64,000 bases of DNA. It comes from Trematomus loennbergii. Its lineage: Eukaryota > Chordata > Actinopteri > Perciformes > Nototheniidae. The notes beneath the pieces are model-generated. The model saw only the letters and a list, made by a program, of their open reading frames with translations, made no database searches and was not told the origin of the DNA. Made by a program: the position numbers and the translations under genes. The stretch spans positions 102,001-166,000 of the forward strand of contig JAAOOA010000630.1 of NCBI GenBank assembly GCA_012861695.1, given 5' to 3'. Positions within the stretch are counted from its first letter, which is position 1. The number at the start of each line of letters is the position of its first letter. Of the stretch, positions 26,990 through 37,689 are shown piece after piece.

Positions 26990-27003
26990 TTAAAACCCTT
27001 TCC
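26990..27003 (-). CDS. Unit 1 terminal exon (4-residue tail)
   Basis: After acceptor CTCTTTGCAG the frame reads GKGF then TAA. Units 2 and 3 have the equivalents GFWF and GLGF. No membrane helix follows V4. Confidence 0.55.
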
Positions 27004-27133
27004 CTGCAAAGAGGACAAATGCATCAGTTAGCCAAAACCCAAAGTCTTGCTGTAAACAACAAATGGAATATGTAAGATCACTGACATCATCATCCTGTTA
27101 AAGAGACCTCTGATCTTTATCTACAGTACTGAC

Positions 27134-27472
27134 CTTTGAGCTTGAGCATCACCGATCTCTTCCATATGACGTCTCCGTCCCTTTCGACGGTGCATGTGTA
27201 TGCACCGATATCTTCATGGCGGGGGTTAATCAGGGTCAGACTGAGATCTCCAGCTTGCAGGGGGTTTTTCATCATCTTTGTGCGGACTCTGTAAGAGCTG
27301 TCCTGCTCCTCAGACGTGTCTTGGCCATTCTGATACACATGAACTGTCGAGGAATTGGATAACTCGAAACGTTTCCATCTCACCGTCACATCTGCAGGCA
27401 GCCGAGCTCTGGTTTTGAAGGGCAGTGTGACACATTTAGCCCAATCCCCGACCTCCACCACCTCCTGGGGGA
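27134..27472 (-). CDS. Unit 1 V4 exon (Ig V-set)
   Basis: 339 nt, phase 1 to 1, intact. Key parts: KCVTLPFKTRARLPADVTV, RWKRFELSNSSTVHVYQNG, GDLSLTLINPRHEDIGAYTC, then VMLKLKG. The Cys, Trp and Y-x-C of a V-set fold are present. Acceptor TCCCTTTTAG, donor AAAG|GTCAGT. It is the only undamaged copy of this exon type in the window. Confidence 0.8.
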
Positions 27473-27674
27473 CTAAAAGGGAAAACAGACACTCAATTTA
27501 GAAACAGCAGCATTGGTGATACCATCTGATTTCATATAATTTGAGTCCATTAAATGGATAAATGGCTAATGGCTATCAGTGGTTAGTAATGTCCTAGATA
27601 AGGGTGAGAATGGGCCGTTACAGAATGTGTTGTAGTGTATGTATGCAAGTAGGAATGTCTATTTAAAATGTAAC

Positions 27675-28077
27675 TGTGATGCCCCTGGGGTCATCTGGAG
27701 AGGGTGTGGCTGTGCCTGCCGCATTGATTGCAGTAACTCAGGGCACCTGGGTCTGGTGCCCTGCAGGTATTTAAAGCCTCTCTGCTCCTCTCTGTCTCTC
27801 TCTCTGCTTTCTCCTACAGGCACCCGGTTTTGGTTGAGTATGTTCAGTTGCTTCACTTTGTGCACTTCAACACTCTCACACTCATACATGTTCATGCAAT
27901 CCTCACCCTGCACTTACACTACTGATACCACTGACATCCACACCTCATGCTTCATTTGGTTTTGCACTTAATTAATTTGGCTAATTTGGACTACTTGCTT
28001 TAATAAACATCTTTTGTTAAAACCGTTGATAAGGTGTGTCTCCTCTTTGTTGTGGCCTTTTGAGCCAGGTCATAACA
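27675..28077. mobile_element. Solo LTR
   Basis: 403 bp starting TGTGATGCCCC and ending CATAACA, flanked by a 5-bp duplication GTAAC (27670-27674 and 28078-28082). Inside are GGTATTTAAAGCC (TATA-like, about 27767) and TTTAATAAACATC (polyadenylation-like, about 28000). Units 2 and 3 read AAATGTAACCATGATAATC at this place, the empty site. Confidence 0.9.
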
Positions 28078-28153
28078 GTAACCATGATAATCAACCTCAT
28101 TTTAACGCCTAGTTTTGGTGATAGATCTTAAACTGAAACCAAACAGAATTAAA

Positions 28154-30480
28154 GCTGCAAGCAGCGTTGAGCGGGTCTTCGACGCTCCGCAGGCTGTTGT
28201 CCGCACGTCGAGGTGTGTGTGTAGGTGTCTCGAGGACTCGGCCATTGGCAAACGTGGGAAGTTTCAGGCCGATCGGACAATGTATTTAGGAGTTACAGCA
28301 GTATCATAAACATTGTGTTTGATGGCGAGTGATCTGTCGCCATGGCAACGGAATTTGATGACACCCCATAATACGCCTAGATGTGTTGAGGGCTGCATCG
28401 TTATCAAGCCTGTGAAGTTTTGTGCCGTTTGGAGCATGTTGACTGGAGTTATGAGAAAACCGTGTTTCACGACAACCATTTTGTTACCATAGCAACGACT
28501 TTTGACGAAATCTCAAAACTGACTGACAGGACTTGACGGTTAGCACACATGTGAAATTTTAAACCATTTACACAGGAGTTATAGCAATATGGTGGTTAAC
28601 GGCAAGGGATGCGTTGCCATGGCAACAGCTTTTGAGGAAAACTCACTATTGTCATATTGAGGTGTTGAGGGCCGGACCATTAACTGTCATCTGAAGTCTG
28701 GTGTAGTTTGGACCATTTTCCATTGACTTAAGACAACATTGTGTTTTACGGCGAGGGATGCGTTGCCATGGAAACGGCATATGATGACATCCCATAATTG
28801 GCGTAGAGCTGTTGGGGCTGGACCATTAACTGTCATCTGAAGTCGGGTGCAATTTGGATCATTTTCCATTGACTTAAACAACATGTGTTTTATGGCGAGG
28901 GATCTGTCGCCATGGCAACGGTGGATCTGTCGCCATGGAAACGGCATATGATGACATCCCATAATTGGCGTAGAGCTGTTGAGGGCCGGACCATTAACTG
29001 TCATCTGAGGTGTGGTGCCGTTTGGACGATTTTCCATTGAATTAAGACAACATCGTGTTTTATGGCGAGGGATTCGTTGCCATGGAAACGGCATATGATG
29101 AGATCTCAGATTTCACGTAGAGCTGTTGAGGGCCGGACCATTAGCCATAATCTGAAGTCTGGTGCAGTTTGGATCATTTTCCATTGACTTAAGACAACAT
29201 TGTGTTTTATGGCGAGGGATGCGTTGCCATGGTAACGGCATATGATGACATCCCATAATTGGCATAGAGCTGTTGAGGGCCGGACCATTAGCCATCATCT
29301 GAAGTCTGGTGCAGTTTGGATCATTTTCCATTGAATTAAGACAACATTGTGTTTTATGGCGAGGGATGCGTTGCCATGGAAACGGCATACGATGAGATCT
29401 CAGATTTCACGTAGAGCTGTTGAGGCATGGACCGGTGATATAAAAGTGAGGTTGGGGGACGATGGGACCGTGTCCATTGGAGTTACAGCGACACCGTGTT
29501 TTATGGCGAGGGATTAGTCGCCATGGCAACGGCATATGATGACATCCCATAATTGGCGTAGAGCTGTGAGGGCCGGACCATTAACTGTCATCTGAAGTGT
29601 GGTGCAGTTTGGATCATTTTCCATTGAATTAAGACAACATTGTGTTTTATGGCGAGGGATGCGTTGCCATGGAAACGGCATACGATGAGATCTCAGATTT
29701 CACGTAGAGCTGTTGAGGCATGGACCGGTGATATAAAAGTGAGATTGGGGGACGATGGGACCGTGTCCATTGGAGTTACAGCGACACCGTGTTTTATGGC
29801 GAGGGATGCGTTGCCATGGTAACGCCATATTAAGTAACATCAAATTTGACGCAGAGCTGTTCAGGGCCGCAGTGTTAACCATCATGTGAAGTTTGGTGGC
29901 GTTCTGAGTATGTCAGTTGGCGTTATGACATCATCGTGTTCCATGGCGAGGGATCGCCTAGCATCAAGCGAACGCGAACTTTGGCGCCAATCACGGCTGC
30001 GCCGTGCGAAAGAAAAAAACTTCCGTGATAACTTTGAATTGCCCATGTCTCGAGACGCTACCCGACGAATTTCGAGTCGTACGGATAAAGTCCCTGGGAG
30101 AAGATAGATTTCGTGCGGAGGACGAAAAACGCGATAAATCACGTTTTTCCGACGCTAAATTCAAAATGGCCGGCTTCCTGTACGTTATTTTATACCCCTC
30201 CAAGAGGCTTTTTGTTTGTCTCCGCACCCTAGATATGCGTAGCGAGTTTCGTTCGTTTACGTGAAAGTTAAAGTGGGGGAGTTTACGTTAAAAACGGAAG
30301 AGGGCGTGGCCTACGCAATTTTTTACGCAAAGTTCCGGAACCAATTACATATCGCAAGTTGCACCACTTCTGACGCGCGTGCAACATTTGGTGAGTTTTC
30401 ACATATGTTGCGGGGGTCAAAGGTTTATCGGTCGCTGCGCAATTTCAATAGGGTCTTCGCCGACCTAGGTCTCAGACCCT
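28154..30480. mobile_element. Element with 147-bp X-box array
   Basis: 2327-bp insertion flanked by AATTAAA (28147-28153 and 30481-30487). Unit 2 has the uninterrupted site ACCAAACAATTAAAACTC at 41394-41411. It begins GCTGCAAGCAGCG and ends CTCAGACCCT. Positions 28310-29900 are a tandem array with a period near 147 bp, each unit carrying GTTGCCATGGCAAC or a variant. Positions 29950-30480 are single-copy and CpG-rich. No protein is recognised and no known superfamily is claimed. Confidence 0.8.
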
Positions 30481-30641
30481 AATTAAAACTCTTTGGGAGT
30501 CTGTATTATGGGGCGGTGCGGCCATCTTTGGAGGATAGAGTCTAGCAAATGCAGCAGATGTCAATATTTATCAGCTTTTTCTCATTCTCTATAACATGCT
30601 AGCAGCTGCAGTCTACACTCTCTGGTATCTAAAATACTGAC

Positions 30642-30872
30642 CATTGACTCGGAGGTCTTTGGTTTTCAGTGGTTCCATCTGCATCTTTGTGCGATCGCAA
30701 TAAAACTCATCTTGTCCGACAAGATGGTTGTTGCCGTTACAATATTCGTGGACCCTCATTGGCTCGACGGCACAACGACTCCACTCCACGGTGACGTCTT
30801 CAGGCAGAGTGACTATGGTTTTGTAAGGAAGTTTTACAAAGCACTCTCCCTCTTCCACCACTACAGAAGAGA
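30642..30872 (-). pseudogene. Unit 1 V3 exon, 99-bp internal deletion
   Basis: Reads VVVEEGECFVKLPYKTIVTL, LPEDVTVEWSRC, DEFYCDRTKMQMEPLKTKD, then jumps to LRVNG. Compared with units 2 and 3 exactly 33 codons are missing, those encoding LSLTLREPCYRDSGTYICTV and the rest of strand G. The frame is kept but the second Ig cysteine is gone, so the domain could not fold normally. Acceptor GTCCTCTCAG, donor CAATG|GTCAGT. Confidence 0.75.
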
Positions 30873-30956
30873 CTGAGAGGACAACAAACAACAGCATCAG
30901 CAGCACGAACACACAAACTGTGATCTTAACAGGTCCTGTGACAACATACTACATAC

Positions 30957-31049
30957 CTGTGATGGTTGTGTACCAACCCAAGGCAGCTACAGCCAGAGCA
31001 AGACAAACAGCCAGCATAGGATATAACCAAGGAGGAAATGTGGGCCGTT
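30957..31049 (-). CDS. Unit 1 transmembrane exon
   Basis: 31 codons, phase 1 to 1: ERPTFPPWLYP then MLAVCLALAVAALGWYTTIT. The second part is a typical membrane helix, and it also begins with Met and could serve as a signal peptide. The next intron is only 84 bp. Acceptor GTTGCCAACAG, donor CACAG|GTATGT. Confidence 0.65.
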
Positions 31050-31498
31050 CTGTTGGCAACATAATCAACAACATGACTTTCTCTTACTGTACACCAAACA
31101 GCAACAATATTATATGTAAAAACCTTTTTTTTGTATTCTAATAAAGTAATAAGTAGTTCTGATAATCCTTCCATGTCCACCTTACTCTGCTCTGTATGTA
31201 CAGAGTAGGGGTTAGGGTTTGTTCCTTACCTTTAACATGCAGGAGCACAATTACCCTTGACATTTCATTTTCCTTGTGATGGACGCGGCAGGTGTAGACG
31301 CTGCTGTCAGAGAGTTGAGGTTCTTTCAGAATGAGATTGAGGTCTCCAGTTATCAGAGCATCAGCTGCCATAGATGTTCCATCGCTGTAATGCTGGTTTT
31401 GAAAACGGGGCTCATCTTCGTCAAGATGCTGGTGGACGGCTGAGGGATTCAAACCGAAGCGGCTCCACACCACTTTTGTGTCCTCGGGTAACCTAAAC

Positions 31499-34204
31499 CA
31501 GCAGTCCCCAACCTTTTTGGCGCCACGGACCGGTTTCATGTAAGATAATATTTTCGCGGACCAGCCTTCAAGTTGTGGGGGGATAAATATGACGAAATAA
31601 AATAATACGACCTGTGTTCCTGTTTACCTGGTTATTGTGTTAACTGGTTAGATCTGCTTTCGTTCTGTCTATGGTTGTAACGTTAGCTATTTTCCATTGG
31701 GTTGAATGTTGCAATCAAACATACCACAAAGGCATATAATTGCAACAAAAAAACAACCTGTCTACGGTACCGCGGCACAGACGATTACATAACATGCAAG
31801 TAAAGTAGCGTTTTTCAAAGCAGAGACCTTAATTGCCTCGGCTATAGTTCAATCAATTGGATTTATTTATTGCAGGCTTCATTTATATGCTGCAGTTTAC
31901 AGACAATCTGCCCGTTCAAATACTGACTCAACACAGTTTGCTGTCTCAAAGTCTCTCGCACATCTGCAAAAGAAAGAATTATAAAAGTAAATGTGTAAGC
32001 AGATCTAACCAGTTAACACAATAACCAGTTAAACTGGAACACCGGCATCAAAACAAATATAAAGTGCATAAGATATAACTCACCATTACGCTGAATTAGT
32101 GGGAGCCCTGGGCTTGTGTCTCTGCAACAATCTAGGGGTAATGGGAGACAATGACACCCGAAGTGTGTTCCTTAGGTAGGATGTTGGAAATGGAAGCAGG
32201 GTTTTTAGTGCTTTTTTGGCGATCTCAGGATATTCTGCCTTGATTTTAATCCAGAACATCGGAAGAGTTGTTTTCTGAAACAAACCTTTAAGGCCAACGT
32301 CATTTGCAATCTCCAGCAGTTGATCTTCTTCTGGCACGGACAAGCTCGATTCAGCTGGTGTGTTCACAAATGGGTCGCGGATCCATTCTTTTGCAGTTCG
32401 TGGGTCTTTTGTGGATGGGAAGTACCGCTCAAACTCTTTCAAAAGCGAAGAGAGGTGATCCTGCACTAGCTGGGAGAATGATGGCTCAGGCTCAATCTCT
32501 TCCAAAATCCCTGCTATTGTTTGAAACATGTCAAATATCCCTCAGTTCACTCGCTGTCCCCAATTCCTTGGCCTTGAATGCAGCTACTCTATCTGCCAAC
32601 ATGAAGACAGTTGTAATGTTCCCCTGAAGTGACAGATTGAGTTCATTGAGCAGGTTGAATATGTCGCACAAGTAAGCGAGTTTTGCGACCCATTCCTTGT
32701 CACTGAAATGTGCTGCCAGTGGTGACTTTCTTTCGGAAAGAAATCTCTGCAGCGGCTCTGGTAACTCAAATGCTCTGGTTAATGATCTCCCTTTAGACAG
32801 CCATCTTACTTCTGTGTGTAAGAGAAGGCGTTTGTACTCTGCGTCCATCTCCTCACAAAGCTGCTCGAATAGACGCGAGTTAAGAGCATGTGCTTTGACG
32901 TGGTTAATGACTTTAATGACATAATTCAATACGCTGTTAAGTTCAGGTGACATTTTTCGGCTAGCCAGCATTTCCTGTGAATGACACAGTGTATAGACTC
33001 ACATTCAGGTGCAACCTCCTTAACCGAGCAGTTAAAGCAGAAAGCCGTCCAGTCATGGCAGCAGCTCCGTCCGTGCATATGCCGACACAAAAGGACCAAT
33101 TCAGTTTTCCTGATATGTAATCATTCAGAGACTTGAATAGTTCTGAGCTGTGGTGTTGGTTGGCAACATTAGTGCACATAACATATCCTCATGCACATCC
33201 TCCTGATATATATATATATCGCACATAAACGAGTAGTATTGCCTTGTGGTCAATATCAGTAGACTCATCAACCTGGATTGCGTACCACGGTGATTTACTA
33301 ATCCTCTCCAATAATTGTGTCTCAATGTCCTCTGCTATTTTCTCAATTCGCCTAGTGACGGTGCTAGACGAAAGAGGAACCTGTGCAATCTTTTTAACTG
33401 CAGCCTCTCCAAGAAGTTCACGGCAAATGTCCTTCGTGGCTGGAAGGATCAATTCTTCACCAATAGTAAAAGGTTTATTCGCCTTAGCAATACGGTTAGC
33501 CACTAAGTATGATGTTCTCAGTGCACTCGCATTTGTTTGATGTGGTGGCCATCAGTAATTGCTTCTGTCCTTCTTGCTCACGTTTTTTTCTTTAAAAATA
33601 CTCCAAAGGCTTGTCTTTTAATCCAGGGTGCTTGGTCTCCATGTGCCGAAGCAGTTTTGAAGGCTTCATTGCCTCATTTACTAGCCTGTTGCCACATATT
33701 ATGCAGAGCGGGCTAGGAGCATGAGAATCACCTGTAGCGATAAACCCATACTTTAAGTCAGACTACTGATATTGTCTTTTAAATGCAGCTTTCTTTTTCT
33801 TTGAAGACGTAGGCTCTTCTTCCTCTGTCTCCTCATTGGGTCTTTTCCCCTTTCCAAATAATCTCTTTAAAGAAGTTTGTGTTGCACTCATTTTTGCTAG
33901 CTTGTTTTTAGCAGGGCTTTTTGTGGACTTAATATTTGGGGTATCGTACAGCCAATCAGCGCGTCACAGCGTAATGACGTTCCAGAGTCCAGACTGCTCT
34001 CGCGCTCAGTGTTGCCAGATGGGCGGTTTTCCATGAGTTGGGCTGGTTCCGAAAAATGTATCACTGTAATAACTCACGGCACGCGAAAAATAAAATATCT
34101 TTCAGACTAATAATCAATAAAATATTTTTGTATAATATTTTTATAAAGTATTTTTTTATTCAATCTTTCTCTGCGGCCCGGTACCAAATGACCCGCGGAC
34201 CCTG
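31499..34204 (-). mobile_element. hAT (ZBED5/Charlie-like) transposon in the V2 exon
   Basis: Ends CAGCAGTCCCCAACC and (minus) CAGGGTCCGCGGGTCA, flanked by ACCTAAAC (31491-31498) and ACCTAGAT (34205-34212), an 8-bp duplication with two changes. Units 2 and 3 lack it. It carries a broken transposase in minus orientation. Confidence 0.9.
32086..33760 (-). pseudogene. hAT transposase with BED finger, broken
   Basis: On the minus strand a BED-type zinc finger comes first (about 33710-33600: IICGNRLVNEAMKPSKLLRH then METKHPGLKDKPLEYF). Next comes ANRIAKANKPFTIGEEL, the catalytic-region motif AIQVDESTDIDHKAILLVYV, then VGICTDGAAAMTG, then LLLHTEVRWLSKGRSLTRAF near the insertion/dimerisation region. 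The pieces lie in at least three frames, with breaks near 33200 (an AT dinucleotide run), 32970 and 32530. It resembles ZBED5/FAM200-type proteins derived from Charlie-like hATs. Not functional as written. Confidence 0.85.
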
Positions 34205-34689
34205 ACCTAGATGACTGGCAGGGCAGCTGGACAGACTTCACCCCCCCATACACGTTAATGGTTGAGTTATGTTGAGGAACTGGGAGGAGACACTAAATTA
34301 TGTCTCAATTATTGATGTATATATTATCTAAAATAACTTCTTTACACGTCAAAACACAAAACTATTACATTTACAAATACCTACACATATATGCATAGAA
34401 ATCTTTACAAACTTAAAAGGTTATATACATGGCGTTCAGAGCATTAGTGTAGAAAAACAATTGATATAAAGGCCAACGGGCAGCATGTGTGACAGGTTGG
34501 AGGCTGTTGGAGGGGCTGGGGTGAAAACAATTAAAGGACACGAGCTGCATGTGGTAGGGCACCAAGCTTTCTAGCATGTAGGACAGCCTGAATTCCACTG
34601 CATTAATGCCACATTAGAGAGAATTAGTGCGAACCGTAAAGAGACCTTCTTCGGATTTTAACATTAGTGTGTATTGCGCAGCTCGTTAA

Positions 34690-35004
34690 CGGCCCGTCCA
34701 CACGGCGGCGTGCGTTGAAGCTTCAACGCTTCTGCCCATTCACTTTGAATGGGGTGACGTCACGCTTTGCTGAACTGCATTGTGGGAGCGTTGCTTCGCT
34801 TTGCTCGCGTTCAAAAGTTGAGCAATGTTCAACTTTTGAAGCTTCGGCGGAAGCGTCAGCGAATCAAATCATATGCCAGTACAAGCTCTAGCCAATCAAA
34901 CCGTGCTTATGTTCGGGGCGGGAGATTCATGTGATTGGTTGTTGGTCGAGTTTCAGCCAAGCTCACCGGCAAGCTTCAACGCACGCCGCCGTGTGGACGC
35001 TGCG
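34690..35004. mobile_element. Harbinger-like MITE, copy 1
   Basis: 315 bp with inverted ends CGGCCCGTCCACACGGCGGC and (plus) GCCGCCGTGTGGACGCTGCG, flanked by TAA on both sides (34687-34689, 35005-35007). A TWA 3-bp target duplication suits PIF/Harbinger. It lies in the intron between V1 and V2. Confidence 0.85.
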
Positions 35005-35014
35005 TAAGGCTTAG

Positions 35015-35640
35015 AGTGCGTGATGTCACAGCTAGATTCGAGGAGAGCTTGAAATTCACCTTACATTTTTATTTTAAACCTGCCATAATTCCCAAACCCT
35101 ACACTCCTGGACATCATTTTTCATGAAAAACCTAGGAAAACCTCTATAAAAAAATATTAAGCAAAACAATTAAACAAAATGCCTCTTGAGGGCATGAAGT
35201 GACAACAACGTTCAACATGTCTCCATTAAGGCCCATTGTAAATTCAGCCTGATCTTTCGTCAGAGCAGCAACTGCACACCTTTAGTAAATTTGCCAAAAA
35301 CGCCACATCATTGACCCGAAAGTACACAAAAAGCAGACAGAGACGCTCCTCAGGGTCCTGACATGCTCCACGCGTTGACATTTTACCGATAGCTGCTACG
35401 GTTTTCAACAAAAGTTAGAAATGTAAGAGGTTTATTTCTCATTCAGAACAATGGAAAGGCTCTCCTTTCACTGCACATCTCCATGGTAACCTTTGATCTC
35501 TGGGCTCACACACTCAGGTGTTTGATAACGTTATCACCATGGTAACCTCTGATCTCTGGGCTTACACACACAGGTGTTTGATAACGTCATCACCTCAAAC
35601 ACAAACACACAGACTGGAGTTTAAAGACTGTCTCAGCCTA
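35015..35640. repeat. Arm of a diverged inverted repeat
   Basis: Reverse complement of about 39100-39640. Shared landmarks are AGAGTGCGTGATGTCACAGC, CCTCTTGAGGGCATGAAGTG and TGTAAGAGGTTTATTTCTCA. No coding content recognised. Confidence 0.7.
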
Positions 35641-35655
35641 TTATTTTCTCTCTGA

Positions 35656-35939
35656 CGGCCCCTACACACGGCGGCGTGCGTTGACGCTTGCCGGCGGGCA
35701 TGTCTGAAGCTACACCAACAACCAATCACCTGAATCTCCCGCCCCGGACACACAAGCAGCGGTTTGATTGGCTAGAGCTTGTACTGGCATATGATTCGAT
35801 TGGCTGACGCTTCCGTCGAAGCTTCAAAAGTAGAACATTGCTCTACTAATGCAGTTCGGGGAAGCACGACGTCACCCCATTCAAAGTGAATGGGCAGAAG
35901 CGTTGAAGCGTTAACGCACGCCGCCGTGTGTAGGGGCCG
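35656..35939. mobile_element. Harbinger-like MITE, copy 2
   Basis: 284 bp with near-perfect inverted ends CGGCCCCTACACACGGCGGC / GCCGCCGTGTGTAGGGGCCG and TGA on both sides (35653-35655, 35940-35942). It is the same family as copy 1 in opposite orientation (both contain CCCATTCACTTTGAATGGGG-like sequence). Confidence 0.85.
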
Positions 35940-35942
35940 TGA

Positions 35943-36623
35943 TGGAGACTTCATACTGACTTCAACACGTTCCACATATTTTATACATTATTGCCGACTT
36001 TTGGTTTTAGTTCAAAAGTTTGCAGTAAAAATATTCTGCTGCGTTTTTACTTTCTTTTCTCTTCTTAATACACATTCATTCACTACTACTTACATTTAAT
36101 ATCTAACTCCTTCAGCCTACTTTCAGCTACAGAAATTAAACTATTACATTATTCAGCTATTTCAGGACATGGAGGCTATACATTTAGTTGTTTATACCTT
36201 TTCTTTTAAATATTAAGCTTCTTCACTATTTTTCCTACTCTTCCAGTTTAACATTTCACTTTCAAGTTTTCAACAAAGTCATTGCAATGCATTTAATAAA
36301 TAATTTCACTTTTCTGCATTTCTCCGCTAATTTCAGCAACACACTGACTGTTTTTTGTAGCTAAAAGTAGCTACTATTCAACTAATAACATATTTAGCCT
36401 TTTCTGCATTTTCAGCTAAATTCAGCAACAAATGTACACAGTTTACAGCATTCACACGCATTCACAGGAAATGCATTTTCTAGTTGTATCATGTTTTCCA
36501 CACTAAATGTTTCCCTACAGGGCACTTATTATGTTTTATCCACTAGAAAGCACAATATAATGTTTTCTCCACTTACCCCCAACCTGCATGTTTAATGGGG
36601 GTGGGGGTAGGGATGTTCCTCAC
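35943..36623 (-). other. Intron between V1 and V2, unit 1
   Basis: AT-rich. From about 36487 it aligns with 43572-43914 of unit 2. Unit 2 lacks the stretch 34627-36486 of unit 1 but has about 200 bp of degenerate TTTTCTCCACTAATAGGG-like repeats that unit 1 lacks. Confidence 0.6.
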
Positions 36624-36968
36624 CTTTGACCTCCAGTAACATTGTGTATCGGGGTGATAATTCCTCTTCCTTTCTGAACCTTTGGCAGGTGTAGACGCCA
36701 CTGTCAGAGAGGTGGGGTTCTTTCAGAGTGAGGCTGAGGTCTCCAGTTTCCAGAGCATCAGTTGACATTGATGTCCGGCCGCTGTAATGCTGGTTTTGAA
36801 GATAATGCTCATATACCTGATGCTGATGCTGGTGGACGGTTGAGGGATGGGAATCGTATCGCTCCCACACCACTGTTGTGTCCTCAGGTAACCTAGGTGA
36901 CTGACAGGGCAGCTGGACAGACTCCACCCCCTCATACACGCTTACAACAGCTGAAAATTGCTGGGAAA
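36624..36968 (-). CDS. Unit 1 V1 exon (Ig V-set), intact
   Basis: 345 nt, phase 1 to 1. Order: SVYEGVESVQLPCQ, RLPEDTTVVWERYD, HYSGRTSMSTDALETGDLSL, PHLSDSGVYTCQ, YTMLLEVKG. First Cys, Trp and DSGVYTC are all present. Acceptor TCCTTCAAG, donor CAAAG|GTGAGG. It resembles N-terminal V domains of teleost B7/butyrophilin-like proteins. Confidence 0.85.
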
Positions 36969-37610
36969 CTTGAAGGACACACAAAAGGATGTTTAAATTA
37001 TAAATGTATATATTTTATTTGCTTGTTTGTTTACACAAATGTATATATAATGAAGTTTATAATAAATGTACAAAGACATTTATATAAAGAGAAACCTTTT
37101 ATCCTACAAATACTCAGAAACACTTGCATTTAAGAATTTACCAAAGCTAGATAAATAGATAAATATCTTAATGATCTAACCCAACTGAAATAGAATAATT
37201 TACAACTTGCTCCCAAAAAAAGACGGTACCAAATGATGGTGGCGGTAGAACTAATCAGATTGTTTTAATTAAAAGTATAACATACTCTGTTACAAGTAAA
37301 GTAAGCATTCAAAATGACACTAAGAAAAGTATTAGCAAATGCATTTTACATATTCATTGAGTGGTCATATGAAACAGGAGATATTGTCTGCTTCTGCTTT
37401 TATTTTCAATTTCTATTATTGTTTCTATGCAGTGAATTTCACAACAAAAACACAAACTCCATTTTAATTGTAATAAATCATTATATTAGATTTTAGCATC
37501 CTTGAAATGTGTTCATTTTAAATCAAAACTTTGGTTTTAGCTGCTGATTTACGAGGCTACATGAAACTAAAGCTGGAGACATGAGAGTAGAAAGAAGAAG
37601 GTAATCATAC
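36969..37610 (-). other. Signal-to-V1 intron, unit 1
   Basis: AT-rich and closely similar to 44252-44926 of unit 2. Nothing else recognised. Confidence 0.6.
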
Positions 37611-37653
37611 CGTGTACGAGGGTCAAAAACCCCACTAACGCCTTCATCTTCAT
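37611..37653 (-). CDS. Unit 1 signal-peptide exon
   Basis: MKMKALVGFLTLVH plus one base, a basic start followed by a hydrophobic core. Donor CACG|GTATGA, phase 1. An identical peptide is encoded at 44969-44927. Confidence 0.75.
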
Positions 37654-37689
37654 GACGAAATGACCTAAATCTGATTCTCTCCGTCGCGT

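Larger units (their letters stand above)
31230..34279 (-). pseudogene. Unit 1 V2 exon split by a hAT transposon
   Basis: The 5' part (34279-34213) encodes VPQHNSTINVYGGVKSVQLP and the first Cys. The 3' part (31490-31230) resumes at LPEDTKVVWSRFGLNPSAVH and runs through LSDSSVYTC to LLHVKG. Between them is a 2.7-kb hAT with an 8-bp duplication. Removing the element would leave an open frame, so the insertion is the only visible lesion in this exon. Confidence 0.85.
26990..37653 (-). pseudogene. Ig V-set receptor gene, unit 1 (B7/butyrophilin-like)
   Basis: Minus-strand exons in order: signal peptide (37653-37611), V1 (36968-36624), V2 (34279-31230, split by a hAT), transmembrane (31049-30957), V3 (30872-30642, lacking 33 codons), V4 (27472-27134) and a 4-residue tail with stop (27003-26990). 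All junctions are phase 1, the rule for Ig-superfamily exons. Each V domain has the first Cys, a Trp after it and DSGVYTC or AYTC. Teleosts carry large families of such B7/butyrophilin-like membrane proteins at the cell surface; ligand unknown. V2 cannot be translated through the hAT, and V3 has lost its second cysteine, so the unit is probably a pseudogene or yields partial transcripts. The placement of a membrane helix before V3-V4 is odd. Confidence 0.65.

Noticed and set aside
30004..30482. Short open frames in the CpG-rich right half of the X-box element
   Set aside because: Frames of 73-86 codons on both strands with no conserved motif; CpG-rich sequence lengthens chance frames.
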